From a virus, in IMG/VR virus record IMGVR_UViG_3300023184_000291, positions 1 through 37,678 of that record: a stretch of 37,678 nt of DNA. One strand, 5' to 3'. The notes beneath the pieces were generated by a model. It did not search any database. It saw nothing but the letters and a program-made list of their open reading frames with translations, and had not been told where the DNA came from. Numbering within the stretch: position 1 is the stretch's first letter; the number at the start of each line of letters is the position of its first letter. The position numbers and the translations under genes are program-made. Below are positions 24,881-32,007 of this stretch, in pieces.

Positions 24881-26959
24881 TCATCGTCTCCCTACCATGG
24901 CCGATCGGCGCAGCAACTCGTCGCTGATAAGCAACGGCCGGCGCGCGTGCGACTTTTGCATCACCGCGAGCGCGAGGCTACACACACAATCGTCGTGGAA
25001 TCCTTCAGGCGCTGAATTATGCGACGCATACCCCGCGGCCAAGAAAGTTTTGCTAGTCGTCCCCATAGCCACAACCGGGCGATCACCTAAAAACTCAATC
25101 GACTTGATTGCACAATTTTCGTCACTCCACATCGCGCCGATTTTGTCAGGATCGAATTTAGCCAACAAACGTTTCGGGCGAATTTGACCGAGAAGCCGAA
25201 GCGTTTCCCTCGCCCTGCCGGTTACTCCGAACGCGGAAACGTCTTTGTTTGTTCCGTTACCGGCGGATTCCGCCCAAGAAAAATTAAAGGCCGCTAAGGT
25301 TTTTCTAATTTCCGCCGCCATAGCGTTCTCGCGCTGGGCGATGCTCAACCGGAAGTGGAATCCCTCACGTCTATCATTTCTGCGATGTTGCGACAACGTC
25401 CCTTCGCCGTCGAAAGCCGCAGAAAGATAACCCGCTTGATAAGTAGTTGCCTCTTGCCAAACGTCAACAGGTTTTATCAAACGATGCGGAGTGAACCGGA
25501 GAGAATGCGACCACTCGTGTCTGCCGCGAAGCTCCGAAGTAAGTTTCCACAGCGCAGGCCCGTTATTGCTCGCGACCAACCAACGATGTTCCGCGGAACA
25601 AACTATGACAGTTCCGTCTTCCATCGTAAGCCGATAGCAAGGCCGTTCAATAATTTCCGTTGCGGTAACACGCGCGCGCCTCCAGCGTCTCACTTTTCTA
25701 TCAACGGGATTTTCGTCAAAAGCTAAAAGGCCGTCCCCGGGCGACAAGGACGCGGCGTCAACCCAACGCAAATCATCAGTGAGGACCGGCGTTGCAGGAT
25801 CGACGCAATACCTAACGCCCGTCCGTGTATATTCATACTCAAAATCAGACAACTCGTTGCGGATCGGCCCGTCCGGGAAATGCACTTCGCTACCTTGGAT
25901 GGCGACCGCGAGTCCTTCCATCAACTTCTGTTTTGAGTTGGAGCTAAACGAATAACCTTCAAAATGCGCGCTTGGCGTTTTCTGGAGCAACTCCACGATA
26001 GGGTCGCCCACGCCCGTCGAGTCGATCAGCGCCGGCAGCCGGCCGGTGCAAGAGATGATGCGCGCCATCGTTGCGTCCCAAGGCTTCTGGAAGCGCTCGA
26101 AACGGCAAACATAGCCCGCGTCATCGAGTCCGATGCCCACAGTCCAATCAACGTGTTTCGCCAAGTCCCATCCCCAGACCACGGGCTTGCGCTCCGATAG
26201 CGGCGCGACGCATCGCGCGATTGCCGCGAGGCCGAACGGGTTTCCGCCGTCGTCGCTAGGCTCCGCGAGGTATAGCTCACGGAAGACTTGTTCCGGAAGA
26301 TCGCGCCGTGCGCTCTCGATTTCCTCCGCTGCTAGGACGCCTGCCGTCACCGCGTCGCTAGCTACGATCTTGTATTGGGCGCTGCCCGGCTCGCCGGCTT
26401 CGGCCTTGCGTGCAAGGGCATAGAACCAGTTTTTGCGGCCCTTGACGTTGCCGATGAACCGGACCGGGCCGCGCGTCGCGGTGAGCGTGGAGCGCAGCGC
26501 ATACCAAGATTCTTCCCGGCCGCGCGACGCTTCATCGAACACCGCCGCGAAAACGTCCTCGCCATATAGGTTGTCCGGCTTCTCTGCCGACTTAAACCAT
26601 ACCACGGTGCCGACTAGCGCGAGCGTTAGCTTTAGATCGCTTTCATTTACGGTGAACGTACCGGGCGGAAAGGCGTTTTTCATGCGGGTAAAGGCGATCT
26701 TTGCCTGCGCAAAGACCGGCGCAATCCACCAATAGTTGTTATTGCGCTTCCCGAATAACGCCTGCTCGAATAGCCACGCGATACAACCGACCGTCTTGCC
26801 GGTCTTCGTCCCTGCCTCGACAAAGGAGAACCGCGCCGGGGCGCCCGTGCAATCGACCGGATTGAAAATAGCGGTTTCCTGCTTGGGGTATAGCCACGGC
26901 CTAGTGTAGCGAATCGTCTTGGGCTTAGCCTTCGCTGTGCTCGATGATCCGGGGCGCAC
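24881..26959 (-). CDS. Terminase large subunit interrupted by an intein
   Basis: The 692-residue precursor starts at GTG, 35 bases inside the small terminase gene. The ATPase domain has Walker A (EAGTKTGKT, residues ~48-56) and Walker B (FAAVFDEAS, ~138-146). The nuclease domain has VWGWDLAKHVDW (Asp265), LIDSTGVGD (Asp313) and GFHDDCVCSLALA (Asp656/657). An intein (residues 385-648) lies between the nuclease motifs; removal gives a mature protein of 428 residues. The enzyme pumps and cuts phage DNA at the portal. Splicing is required for function because the last acidic motif follows the intein by only a few residues. Confidence 0.92.
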   Translation of the reverse strand: MRPGSSSTAKAKPKTIRYTRPWLYPKQETAIFNPVDCTGAPARFSFVEAGTKTGKTVGCIAWLFEQALFGKRNNNYWWIAPVFAQAKIAFTRMKNAFPPGTFTVNESDLKLTLALVGTVVWFKSAEKPDNLYGEDVFAAVFDEASRGREESWYALRSTLTATRGPVRFIGNVKGRKNWFYALARKAEAGEPGSAQYKIVASDAVTAGVLAAEEIESARRDLPEQVFRELYLAEPSDDGGNPFGLAAIARCVAPLSERKPVVWGWDLAKHVDWTVGIGLDDAGYVCRFERFQKPWDATMARIISCTGRLPALIDSTGVGDPIVELLQKTPSAHFEGYSFSSNSKQKLMEGLAVAIQGSEVHFPDGPIRNELSDFEYEYTRTGVRYCVDPATPVLTDDLRWVDAASLSPGDGLLAFDENPVDRKVRRWRRARVTATEIIERPCYRLTMEDGTVIVCSAEHRWLVASNNGPALWKLTSELRGRHEWSHSLRFTPHRLIKPVDVWQEATTYQAGYLSAAFDGEGTLSQHRRNDRREGFHFRLSIAQRENAMAAEIRKTLAAFNFSWAESAGNGTNKDVSAFGVTGRARETLRLLGQIRPKRLLAKFDPDKIGAMWSDENCAIKSIEFLGDRPVVAMGTTSKTFLAAGYASHNSAPEGFHDDCVCSLALAVMQKSHARRPLLISDELLRRSAMVGRR
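25016..25807 (-). mobile_element. Intein with LAGLIDADG-like endonuclease (264 residues)
   Basis: The intein starts with Cys385 (CVDPATPVLTDDLRWVDAAS, block A) and has VIVCSAEHRWLVAS (block B, with the conserved His). A LAGLIDADG-like motif follows in YQAGYLSAAFDGEGTLS. The C-terminal block is DRPVVAMGTTSKTFLAAGYA and ends Ser-His-Asn, followed by Ser as the first C-extein residue. All residues needed for splicing are therefore present. Only one LAGLIDADG motif is clear, so the endonuclease may act as a dimer or be degenerate. Parts of the segment are less G+C-rich than the flanks (bases 25081-25140 are about 45% G+C), consistent with foreign origin. Confidence 0.9.
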
Positions 26960-27476
26960 GGCTTGCCTCGCTGCCCGCCGGAGCGGCCATTTGCATTACG
27001 ATGTTGTAGGTGTTGCCGTTCGATTCCTCTGCCTTATCGATCTTCTCGCGCCACAAATCCGGCTGGCGATTAATGAGCCAGAACATGCAAGCCTTGACTT
27101 CCGGCGGGTAATGCTCCGTGTACCGCGCGTAAATCGGATTCTCTGGATCGTCCTTGTTCGCGAGGATTTTCACCGCGTTGGGATTATCGTATCCGATTGC
27201 GCGCCGATACAAACTATCGGCCACGTTGGCGTCTGCCCAAGAGCGTCCGTTGTGCAAGGCCCTTGAAAATGTCGCGTTGTCCCGCAGCCATTGCTCAATC
27301 GTGAAAACCGAAACTTCGAAAAAATATGCCAGCGTCGCGTTCGTCGCGCCAAGCCGGCCCGCCTTCTCGGCCAATAGATCGTATTCAGGTTTGTAAAGCT
27401 GCGGCGCGCCCGATGATTTACTTACGGGTACAACAAGATTAGGGCGCGGCTTGCGTTTCTTTTTAGGCGCAGCCAC
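26925..27476 (-). CDS. Terminase small subunit-like protein
   Basis: The 183-residue product starts at GTG with GGAG seven bases upstream. The N-terminus is Lys/Arg-rich. Residues ~40-75 resemble a helix-turn-helix (GATNATLAYFFEVSVFTIEQ, then WLRDNATFSRAL), followed by DANVADSLYRRAIGYDNPNA and MFWLINRQPDLWREK. These features are shared by small terminase proteins that recognise phage DNA. It overlaps the NusG-like gene by 14 bases and the large terminase by 35 bases. Confidence 0.8.
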   Translation of the reverse strand: MAAPKKKRKPRPNLVVPVSKSSGAPQLYKPEYDLLAEKAGRLGATNATLAYFFEVSVFTIEQWLRDNATFSRALHNGRSWADANVADSLYRRAIGYDNPNAVKILANKDDPENPIYARYTEHYPPEVKACMFWLINRQPDLWREKIDKAEESNGNTYNIVMQMAAPAGSEASRAPRIIEHSEG

Positions 27477-28035
27477 TAATCATCTCCACTTGTTCCGGCA
27501 GCACGTTCACTCTCGTTGGCCGCCCAAAAATGTTCAGGATAACGTCCACCCTCTCGGCATGCGCGAGAGTTACCGGACCGCTATGGCCCTCAAACGTCCC
27601 TGCGGTGATCCTCACCCGGCTTCCGACCGGAATGAATTTGGCCAGAACCTTGTCGGCTTCCGCCTCGATCACGTAATCCCCGGCGCACTGCTCTAGGATA
27701 AGCTCCATCGCCTCTTCCCGGATAGGCGCCGGCCTATCGTAGGTAGCGTACAAAAGCGACCTGATCCCCGGTGTGCGATTTATGCGCGGCCACCGTTCGT
27801 CGTCGTCCCGGTCAAAGCGGATGAATATATACCCCGGAATGTATGGGCGTTCAGTGATCACCCTCCGGCCGCGGGTAACGCGGGCAATCCTGCACTTGGG
27901 ATTGAACGGCTGGAAACCGGCGGCCTTCAGATGCTCTTCAGCCAGAAGCTCTGAGAATGGATTGACGGTTGCAACGTGCCAAGATAACAGATTACATCCC
28001 CCGCGAACAATCTCCGAGCGGTCAGGTGCAATCAA
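27463..28035 (-). CDS. NusG-like transcription (anti)termination factor
   Basis: The 190-residue product starts at TTG, with AAAGG six bases before. Residues ~18-110 match an NGN domain: WHVATVNPFSELLAEEHLKA, PYIPGYIFIRFDRDDD and RTPGIRSLLY. Residues ~134-185 match a KOW domain: FIPVGSRVRITAGTFEGHSG and IFGRPTRVNVLPEQVEMI. Bacterial NusG and its paralogue RfaH bind RNA polymerase and prevent pausing or termination. This is the first gene of the ~28 kb late operon. It may let polymerase read to the distal tail genes, or switch host polymerase to late transcription; this role is inferred. Confidence 0.85.
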   Translation of the reverse strand: MIAPDRSEIVRGGCNLLSWHVATVNPFSELLAEEHLKAAGFQPFNPKCRIARVTRGRRVITERPYIPGYIFIRFDRDDDERWPRINRTPGIRSLLYATYDRPAPIREEAMELILEQCAGDYVIEAEADKVLAKFIPVGSRVRITAGTFEGHSGPVTLAHAERVDVILNIFGRPTRVNVLPEQVEMISGCA

Positions 28036-28306
28036 TTACACCCTTTCACGGCCGGCGCCGGATGCTGCGCCCATCAGCCGCCCGATAGCAAGCGGAAACT
28101 GCAAAAAGGTTCCCAAGAAAATTAAAAATCGTTCCGTTTCATGCAGGCCGTGGCTTTATCGATGTTGGACCGAAAGAAACCTCGTTAAACCGTGGAAATC
28201 TCGTCGCCCTTTATGGCCGCCCTCTCGGCTAAAGCCCGGATAACCCACGAAAGCCGCGCCTTTCTCGATAATCCGTTCGCGCGCATACTTTTTTGCAAAA
28301 GGCTAA

Positions 28307-28470
28307 TTTTTTCGTATCGTTTACACTGGTAAGCAACCAACCCCTTTCTGTTTTTTTTTTGCTCTTTAGAGCCGAATAATCGACCCTTTCGCGAAATTAT
28401 ATTACCCGGAAATCGTTTTACTATAGTCGTATAACAAGGGTTGATTGCAAGTTTTAACGATACGAAAAAA
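28307..28470. repeat. Pair of 15-base inverted repeats in the control region
   Basis: TTTTTTCGTATCGTT at 28307-28321 is the exact reverse complement of AACGATACGAAAAAA at 28456-28470. The arms are 134 bases apart. They could be two operators for one regulator that loops the DNA. Confidence 0.75.
28396..28401 (-). promoter_or_regulatory. Candidate -10 box for the late operon
   Basis: A perfect TATAAT on the minus strand in an AT-rich setting. No good -35 hexamer is found 16-18 bases upstream, so it may need an activator. It lies between the arms of the 15-base inverted repeat. Transcription from it would give a leader of about 350 bases before the NusG-like gene. Confidence 0.35.
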
Positions 28471-28475
28471 CTTGC
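28447..28475. promoter_or_regulatory. Inverted repeat/hairpin in the control region
   Basis: GCAAGTTTT (28447-28455) and AAAACTTGC (28467-28475) are perfect inverted repeats around an 11-base loop. The right arm of the distant 15-base repeat overlaps this loop and right arm. A dimeric regulator site is likely. Confidence 0.6.
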
Positions 28476-28575
28476 TTTTCTAAAAACGCACCGCGTAGCA
28501 GGAAATCGCAACATAGCCTCGCGGCCCGCTCGTTTTCCTGCATAATTCGACCGACAATAAAACTTATTGCTTTCC

Positions 28576-28615
28576 CCTCCGTCTTAGGCGCAGCTTCGCG
28601 GCCTAAGCGGGGAGG
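28576..28615 (+). promoter_or_regulatory. 5' leader hairpin masking the ribosome site of the first early gene
   Basis: CTTAGGC (28583-28589) pairs with GCCTAAG (28601-28607), and CCTCC (28576-28580) can pair with GGAGG (28611-28615). GGAGG is the Shine-Dalgarno sequence of the gene starting at 28621. Folding would hide it, so translation of the early operon may be controlled by this structure. Confidence 0.5.
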
Positions 28616-28620
28616 AAACG

Positions 28621-28920
28621 ATGCCGGAGCTATACAAGCTCGATTTCAGCGATGGCCGGTCTTTTATCGGTCGGACGATCTACAGCGGCCTAAAGGCTGC
28701 GCGAAAGCATAGGTGGGACGCGGCCCACGGCAGGCAAACCCCTCTCGCCGATGCCTTTCGGCGCCTAGGCGAGCCCGCCCTAACGATTCTCGCGGTCCTA
28801 GAGCATCGACAGTTAAAGCCGTCTGCCGACCGTGCAATCAAGGTTTTCGATACCGAAACGCCCAACGGCTACAACTTCCCGACTAAAATCGATGCCCATC
28901 TTTGGGGCGCTTGGCGATGA
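28621..28920 (+). CDS. Small GIY-YIG-like protein 1
   Basis: The 99-residue product starts after GGGGAGGAAACG. It follows the pattern of GIY-YIG domains: LYKLDFSDGRSFIGRTIYSG (a diverged GIY...YIG pair), AARKHRWDAA with the Arg/His helix, PLADAFRRLGEPALTILAVL, and NGYNFPT near the end. The usual catalytic Glu position appears to read ADRAI, with Asp, so activity is doubtful. It is the first gene of the early operon. Possible roles are DNA nicking, host DNA breakdown or a former homing endonuclease. Confidence 0.6.
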   Translation: MPELYKLDFSDGRSFIGRTIYSGLKAARKHRWDAAHGRQTPLADAFRRLGEPALTILAVLEHRQLKPSADRAIKVFDTETPNGYNFPTKIDAHLWGAWR

Positions 28921-29312
28921 GAGAGATATATAAGCTGCGCTTCCCGGACGGCAAATCCTATATCGGGCAAGCGAAAAATTGTGCTGGAAAACGATATTTT
29001 GTCCATAAAAGCACCGCGGACAGCGGCCTAACTTTCACGCCGCTTTACAGACATTGGCATAAATTCGGCCCTCCAGAGCTAATAATTCTTCAGGAGAACG
29101 TGCCGCTAGAGGAGCTAGACGCCTGCGAGAAAAGCTCGATCAACCGCAATAAAACAATGTATCCTAACGGACTCAACGCCATGTTTGGGCGGCAAATAGA
29201 CCGCAAGGCAATCCGCCTGCGCAAGTCCGAACGCATAGCCGAGAACGCGAAACCGACCACCGCGGCTATTAACGCGGCCCGCAAGCAAGCCTACCTAGAC
29301 CGTCATGGTTAA
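28917..29312 (+). CDS. Small GIY-YIG-like protein 2
   Basis: The ATG at 28917 overlaps the previous stop as ATGA, making it the likely start of a 131-residue product. The sequence REIYKLRFPDGKSYIGQAKN is a clear GIY-YIG start. PLYRHWHKFGPPELIILQEN and LDACEKSSINRNKTMYPNGL follow, with the Glu present. The C-terminus is Arg/Lys-rich (RKAIRLRKSERIAENAK), possibly for DNA binding. It is related to the preceding gene, probably by tandem duplication. It overlaps the primase gene by eight bases. Confidence 0.7.
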   Translation: MREIYKLRFPDGKSYIGQAKNCAGKRYFVHKSTADSGLTFTPLYRHWHKFGPPELIILQENVPLEELDACEKSSINRNKTMYPNGLNAMFGRQIDRKAIRLRKSERIAENAKPTTAAINAARKQAYLDRHG

Positions 29313-30297
29313 GGCCCCCGCCTTCCTCTTCCTAGACGCGCTAGCGGCCCATATGCCGCCCTCCCAGCGTCTTATCCTTTGCGGCTTCAAGGGCGACCCT
29401 GACACCGCGGAGCCCCGCGACTGGCGCCCCCGCCCGTGGTCGCCTGCCGACGAAGGATTGCCCTTCGGCCGTCGCGACAACGCCTACGTCACCGTCTCTT
29501 CTTTCGGGCAAGCTCCGGACGGCACCTATCGACGGCGCGGCGATACCTTCGCTGCCGGCCATGCTCTCATGGTGGACGACGTGGGAACTAAGGTTCCGCG
29601 CGCCACGGTCGCGGCCCTGCCGCCGAGCGCCGTTATCGAAACGAGCCCGGGCAACGAACAACATTGGTATTTCCTCGAAACGCCGGAGCCCGACCGTCTC
29701 CGCTTTGACAGCGTTATCCGGGCGTTCATCTCAAGTAATCTTCTAGGCAACGACCCCGGCATGTCCGGCGTCACCCGCGTCGGCCGTCTGCCCGGCTTTA
29801 CGAACGGGAAACCGCGTCACGCGGGTTTCGTTTGTGCAATGCACAAACTAGAACCCGCGGCCCGCTATTCGATCCCTGCCCTAGTCAAGGCCTTCAGGCT
29901 AGAGCTAGCCGGGCGGCCGGCGCCCCTGCGAACGATCCCGACCGACGTAGCGCGCGACCGCATCAAGGCGTTCTTCGCCATCTCCCGCTTCCTCGATCAC
30001 CGCAATATGTTCAAGCGCGAAACCTCCGACCTAAGCGGCTGGCGGGAAATGCACTGTCCATGGATGGACGACCACTCAAACAATGCCGATACCGGCGCGG
30101 CTATCCGCGAGCCTGCCCCCGATAACGGCCACTATGGCGCTTTCCGTTGTCACCACGGGCACTGCCAAAGCCGCGGCTGGCGCGACCTCACCGAATGGGC
30201 AGCCGATGCCGCCGCCGACGAACTAGAGCCTATCAACGCCGCCGCTCCCGTCTCCCTAACGGCGCTCCTCGCCCCAAGCAGAAAGGATACCAGATGA
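29305..30297 (+). CDS. RepB/AEP-type DNA primase
   Basis: The 330-residue product has motifs of RepB-type archaeo-eukaryotic primases: GHALMVDDVGTKV (acidic pair at ~91-92), IETSPGNEQHWYFLETPEPD (the sxH motif at ~119-121) and GVTRVGRLPGFTNGKPRHAG. The C-terminal part (~245-295) has MHCPWMDDHSNN and FRCHHGHCQSRGW, a putative zinc site. It would make primers at the phage origin. The partner helicase is encoded separately at 33048, so the common primase-helicase polypeptide is split here. Confidence 0.82.
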   Translation: MVKAPAFLFLDALAAHMPPSQRLILCGFKGDPDTAEPRDWRPRPWSPADEGLPFGRRDNAYVTVSSFGQAPDGTYRRRGDTFAAGHALMVDDVGTKVPRATVAALPPSAVIETSPGNEQHWYFLETPEPDRLRFDSVIRAFISSNLLGNDPGMSGVTRVGRLPGFTNGKPRHAGFVCAMHKLEPAARYSIPALVKAFRLELAGRPAPLRTIPTDVARDRIKAFFAISRFLDHRNMFKRETSDLSGWREMHCPWMDDHSNNADTGAAIREPAPDNGHYGAFRCHHGHCQSRGWRDLTEWAADAAADELEPINAAAPVSLTALLAPSRKDTR

Positions 30298-30518
30298 ACC
30301 GCCTTAGCTTCACGTCTTCCCGCTCGCCTCGCCCGATACCGGAGAAGGCCGCCCGCGGCCAGTTCCTTCCCGACCTTCTCCGCGACGCGCAAGGCCGCCG
30401 CCTAGTGCCTGCGGACCCTCGCGAGGTGGAACGCCGCCTAAAGGCCCGCGCCCTCTTCGCGCCCATCATCTGCCCTAGCACCGGCCGCCCCTGCCCACAT
30501 CCCGAACGGTGCGCGTAA
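30294..30518 (+). CDS. Small hypothetical protein with Cys motif
   Basis: The 74-residue product starts at the ATG at 30294, which overlaps the primase stop (ATGA) and has GAAAGGA upstream. Its sequence starts MNRLSFTSSRSPRPIPEKAA and ends APIICPSTGRPCPHPERCA, where three Cys and one His could bind a metal. The composition is Arg- and Pro-rich. No known family is recognised. Confidence 0.6.
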   Translation: MNRLSFTSSRSPRPIPEKAARGQFLPDLLRDAQGRRLVPADPREVERRLKARALFAPIICPSTGRPCPHPERCA

Positions 30519-30706
30519 TGGACATCCGTACCCGCCTTGTAGCAATCGCGGCTCTTAGGAAGATAGAGCTTGAAGGCTCAATCTCAGAAATGCGCGAGGT
30601 GTGCAGGCTCGCCGCGATGGAAATCGGCTGTTTGCGGGAACAACTCGACGTTGCCCGCGGCATCGCGGAAGAAATCAAGACGATCATAACCGGGAAGGCT
30701 ATCTAA
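30518..30706 (+). CDS. Small helical hypothetical protein
   Basis: The 62-residue product starts at the ATG at 30518, sharing a base with the previous TAA. It is almost entirely helical (LVAIAALRKIELEGSISEMR, EIGCLREQLDVARGIAEEI) and may form a coiled coil. A GTG nine bases upstream is an alternative start. No function is known. Confidence 0.6.
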   Translation: MDIRTRLVAIAALRKIELEGSISEMREVCRLAAMEIGCLREQLDVARGIAEEIKTIITGKAI

Positions 30707-31042
30707 ATGCGCGGCTCCGCAACCCAAGTGATCAAGTTCGTTACGAGCATCGGTGGCCCGATTCAAATATCAAACCACATTCTCAAAACGTGGCTCGCGG
30801 GCGGTGACGTTCACGCGCTCGGCTATATCTCCGGCAAAGGCGGTACGGATATCCTTCACCACGAATTGCTATACGATGACTTTTGCGCCGCCAACCCGGA
30901 TATCGTTTGCGCGTCTCGTAATGACCGTGAGGATTGCAACTGGCCGCTCTGCGGCTGCGACCCGGCCGCCGTTCGTGTTGTGGAAGCGTTAGAGGAGCGC
31001 GACTTAATCGTTAATTGGCGCAGCCGCGGCGGAGATATCTGA
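30707..31042 (+). CDS. Hypothetical protein
   Basis: The 111-residue product starts directly after the previous stop. It begins MRGSATQVIKFVTSIGGPIQ and has HELLYDDFCAANPDIVCASR and DCNWPLCGCDPAAVRVVEAL. Four Cys within about 23 residues could bind metal. The C-terminal helix (VRVVEALEERDLIVNWRSRG) looks like a small winged-helix tail. Family and function are not recognised. Confidence 0.6.
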   Translation: MRGSATQVIKFVTSIGGPIQISNHILKTWLAGGDVHALGYISGKGGTDILHHELLYDDFCAANPDIVCASRNDREDCNWPLCGCDPAAVRVVEALEERDLIVNWRSRGGDI

Positions 31043-31284
31043 TGGGCTTACTCGATAAGCGCAACGGCCTTTGCGCATGGCCAACCTTCACCAACTCCAC
31101 ACGCCACAAAAAATGGACGCCGCCTGTTTTCAATTGTATCCATATCGTCGCCCCTCACGACGGTCTTCTCTGTCCGCGTCATCTCCGCGAGGTTAGCGGC
31201 GGCGCGCGTTCCGATGGGCAGCGTGTTCGACGCGAGCGCGACGGTGGCCATCATCTAAGGAAGGGCCGGCCATGCGCCTCCTAG
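31042..31284 (+). CDS. Small hypothetical protein with possible zinc site
   Basis: The 80-residue product starts at the ATG at 31042, overlapping the upstream TGA (TGATG). It has CAWPTFTNSTRHKKWTPPVF, then CIHIVAPHDGLLCPRHLREV, with Cys/His spacing compatible with a zinc site. The C-terminus is basic. Function unknown. Confidence 0.55.
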   Translation: MGLLDKRNGLCAWPTFTNSTRHKKWTPPVFNCIHIVAPHDGLLCPRHLREVSGGARSDGQRVRRERDGGHHLRKGRPCAS

Positions 31285-31346
31285 TCTGCGGCTCCCGCAA
31301 TTATTCCGCGGCATCCCTCGATGATATCCGGGAGAATGGGACGTGA
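31272..31346 (+). pseudogene. Possible truncated SLOG/DUF2493-like gene
   Basis: A 24-codon frame starts MRLLVCGSRNYSAASLDD and ends after ENGT. The first 11 residues look like the start of DUF2493 (YspA/SLOG nucleotide-binding) proteins, which are normally over 100 residues and common in phages. The rest is missing. Its TGA overlaps the next GTG start (GTGA), so it may still act as a translational relay. Confidence 0.4.
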
Positions 31347-31543
31347 TCCTTATCAACTCGATTGCGGCAATGTTGCGCGCGGCCCCGCGAGAATTGGCAA
31401 TCTCGGAAATAAAGGTGAGTGCCGAAAACGGTATTCAAATTTTTTCCGAGTTCTGCGAAGGGCAGTACGTCAAAGTGCGCTCCAGCCCGCCTCCAACCTC
31501 AATGCAAATCGCAGGCATCCTAGTCACGTGGCCCGCGCCATGA
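31343..31543 (+). CDS. Small hypothetical protein
   Basis: The 66-residue product starts at GTG, overlapping the stop of the truncated frame (GTGA), and ends overlapping the next ATG (ATGA). The sequence (AAMLRAAPRELAISEIKVSA, GIQIFSEFCEGQYVKV) suggests a small alpha/beta protein. A competing plus-strand frame in this stretch is rejected because of the two coupled overlaps. Function unknown. Confidence 0.5.
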   Translation: MILINSIAAMLRAAPRELAISEIKVSAENGIQIFSEFCEGQYVKVRSSPPPTSMQIAGILVTWPAP

Positions 31544-32007
31544 TCGCTCAAACGAGCCGAGCGGAAGCGAGCCGCATCCGCCAGTGGCACCAGCGGTTCG
31601 ACGGCCGCTATTACTGGCGGCCCGGCCCACTCTCGCTTAAGGAGTGGTCGATTGCTGCCTACAACACCCCGCCGCCTCCCGGGCCGCGCAAGCATATCGC
31701 GGCAAGCGATGGCACGCTCTTCAACCCGAGGCTCTATAAGGTCACGCTAGAAGACTTCGCCTATATCTGGGACGTTAACCGCTATCTGCATATCCCTACA
31801 CGCCTTTTGTTCACCGGGCGGCAAATCAATCAGCGCATCTTCGCGCACGATTGCTGGCCCCAACTCGCGACGTTAACGAAAACGATTCAAGGAAACGGGG
31901 TTTGCTTGAGCCTGCCTAACGGCAGTCCCAAGACAATCTGGCCTTCTCATTTCATCCGGCGATACGCCCGGTTGAGCACCATTGCCGACCTTAAGGGGAC
32001 AGCATGA
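31540..32007 (+). CDS. Hypothetical protein
   Basis: The 155-residue product starts at the ATG at 31540 (ATGA overlap). A longer upstream start would cover the previous gene. It begins MIAQTSRAEASRIRQWHQRF and is rich in aromatics and Arg (DGRYYWRPGPLSLKEW, FAYIWDVNRYLHIPTRLLFT). It may bind nucleic acid, but no family is recognised. Confidence 0.55.
   Translation: MIAQTSRAEASRIRQWHQRFDGRYYWRPGPLSLKEWSIAAYNTPPPPGPRKHIAASDGTLFNPRLYKVTLEDFAYIWDVNRYLHIPTRLLFTGRQINQRIFAHDCWPQLATLTKTIQGNGVCLSLPNGSPKTIWPSHFIRRYARLSTIADLKGTA

Larger units (their letters stand above)
28036..28620. promoter_or_regulatory. Divergent control region between late and early operons
   Basis: No convincing gene lies in these 585 bases. 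The centre (about 28270-28560) is AT-rich with A and T runs, unlike the rest of the window. It holds inverted repeats (described separately), a minus-strand TATAAT, and a hairpin before the first plus-strand gene. It must contain promoters for both directions and may also hold a replication origin. A 109-codon minus-strand frame (28185-28514) is present but lacks a suitable ribosome site. Confidence 0.6.

Noticed and set aside
28351-28372. T-run next to GCTCTTTAGAGC as an intrinsic terminator
   Set aside because: On the plus strand the T-run comes before the hairpin, and on the minus strand the hairpin is followed by A, so neither orientation fits.
28185-28514. 109-codon minus-strand frame in the control region
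   Set aside because: It has no ribosome site at proper spacing, its basic composition looks like translated AT-rich control DNA, and it covers the inverted repeats.
31321-31539. Upstream extension of the gene at 31540
   Set aside because: It lies in another frame over the gene at 31343-31543, which has coupled GTGA and ATGA overlaps at its ends.
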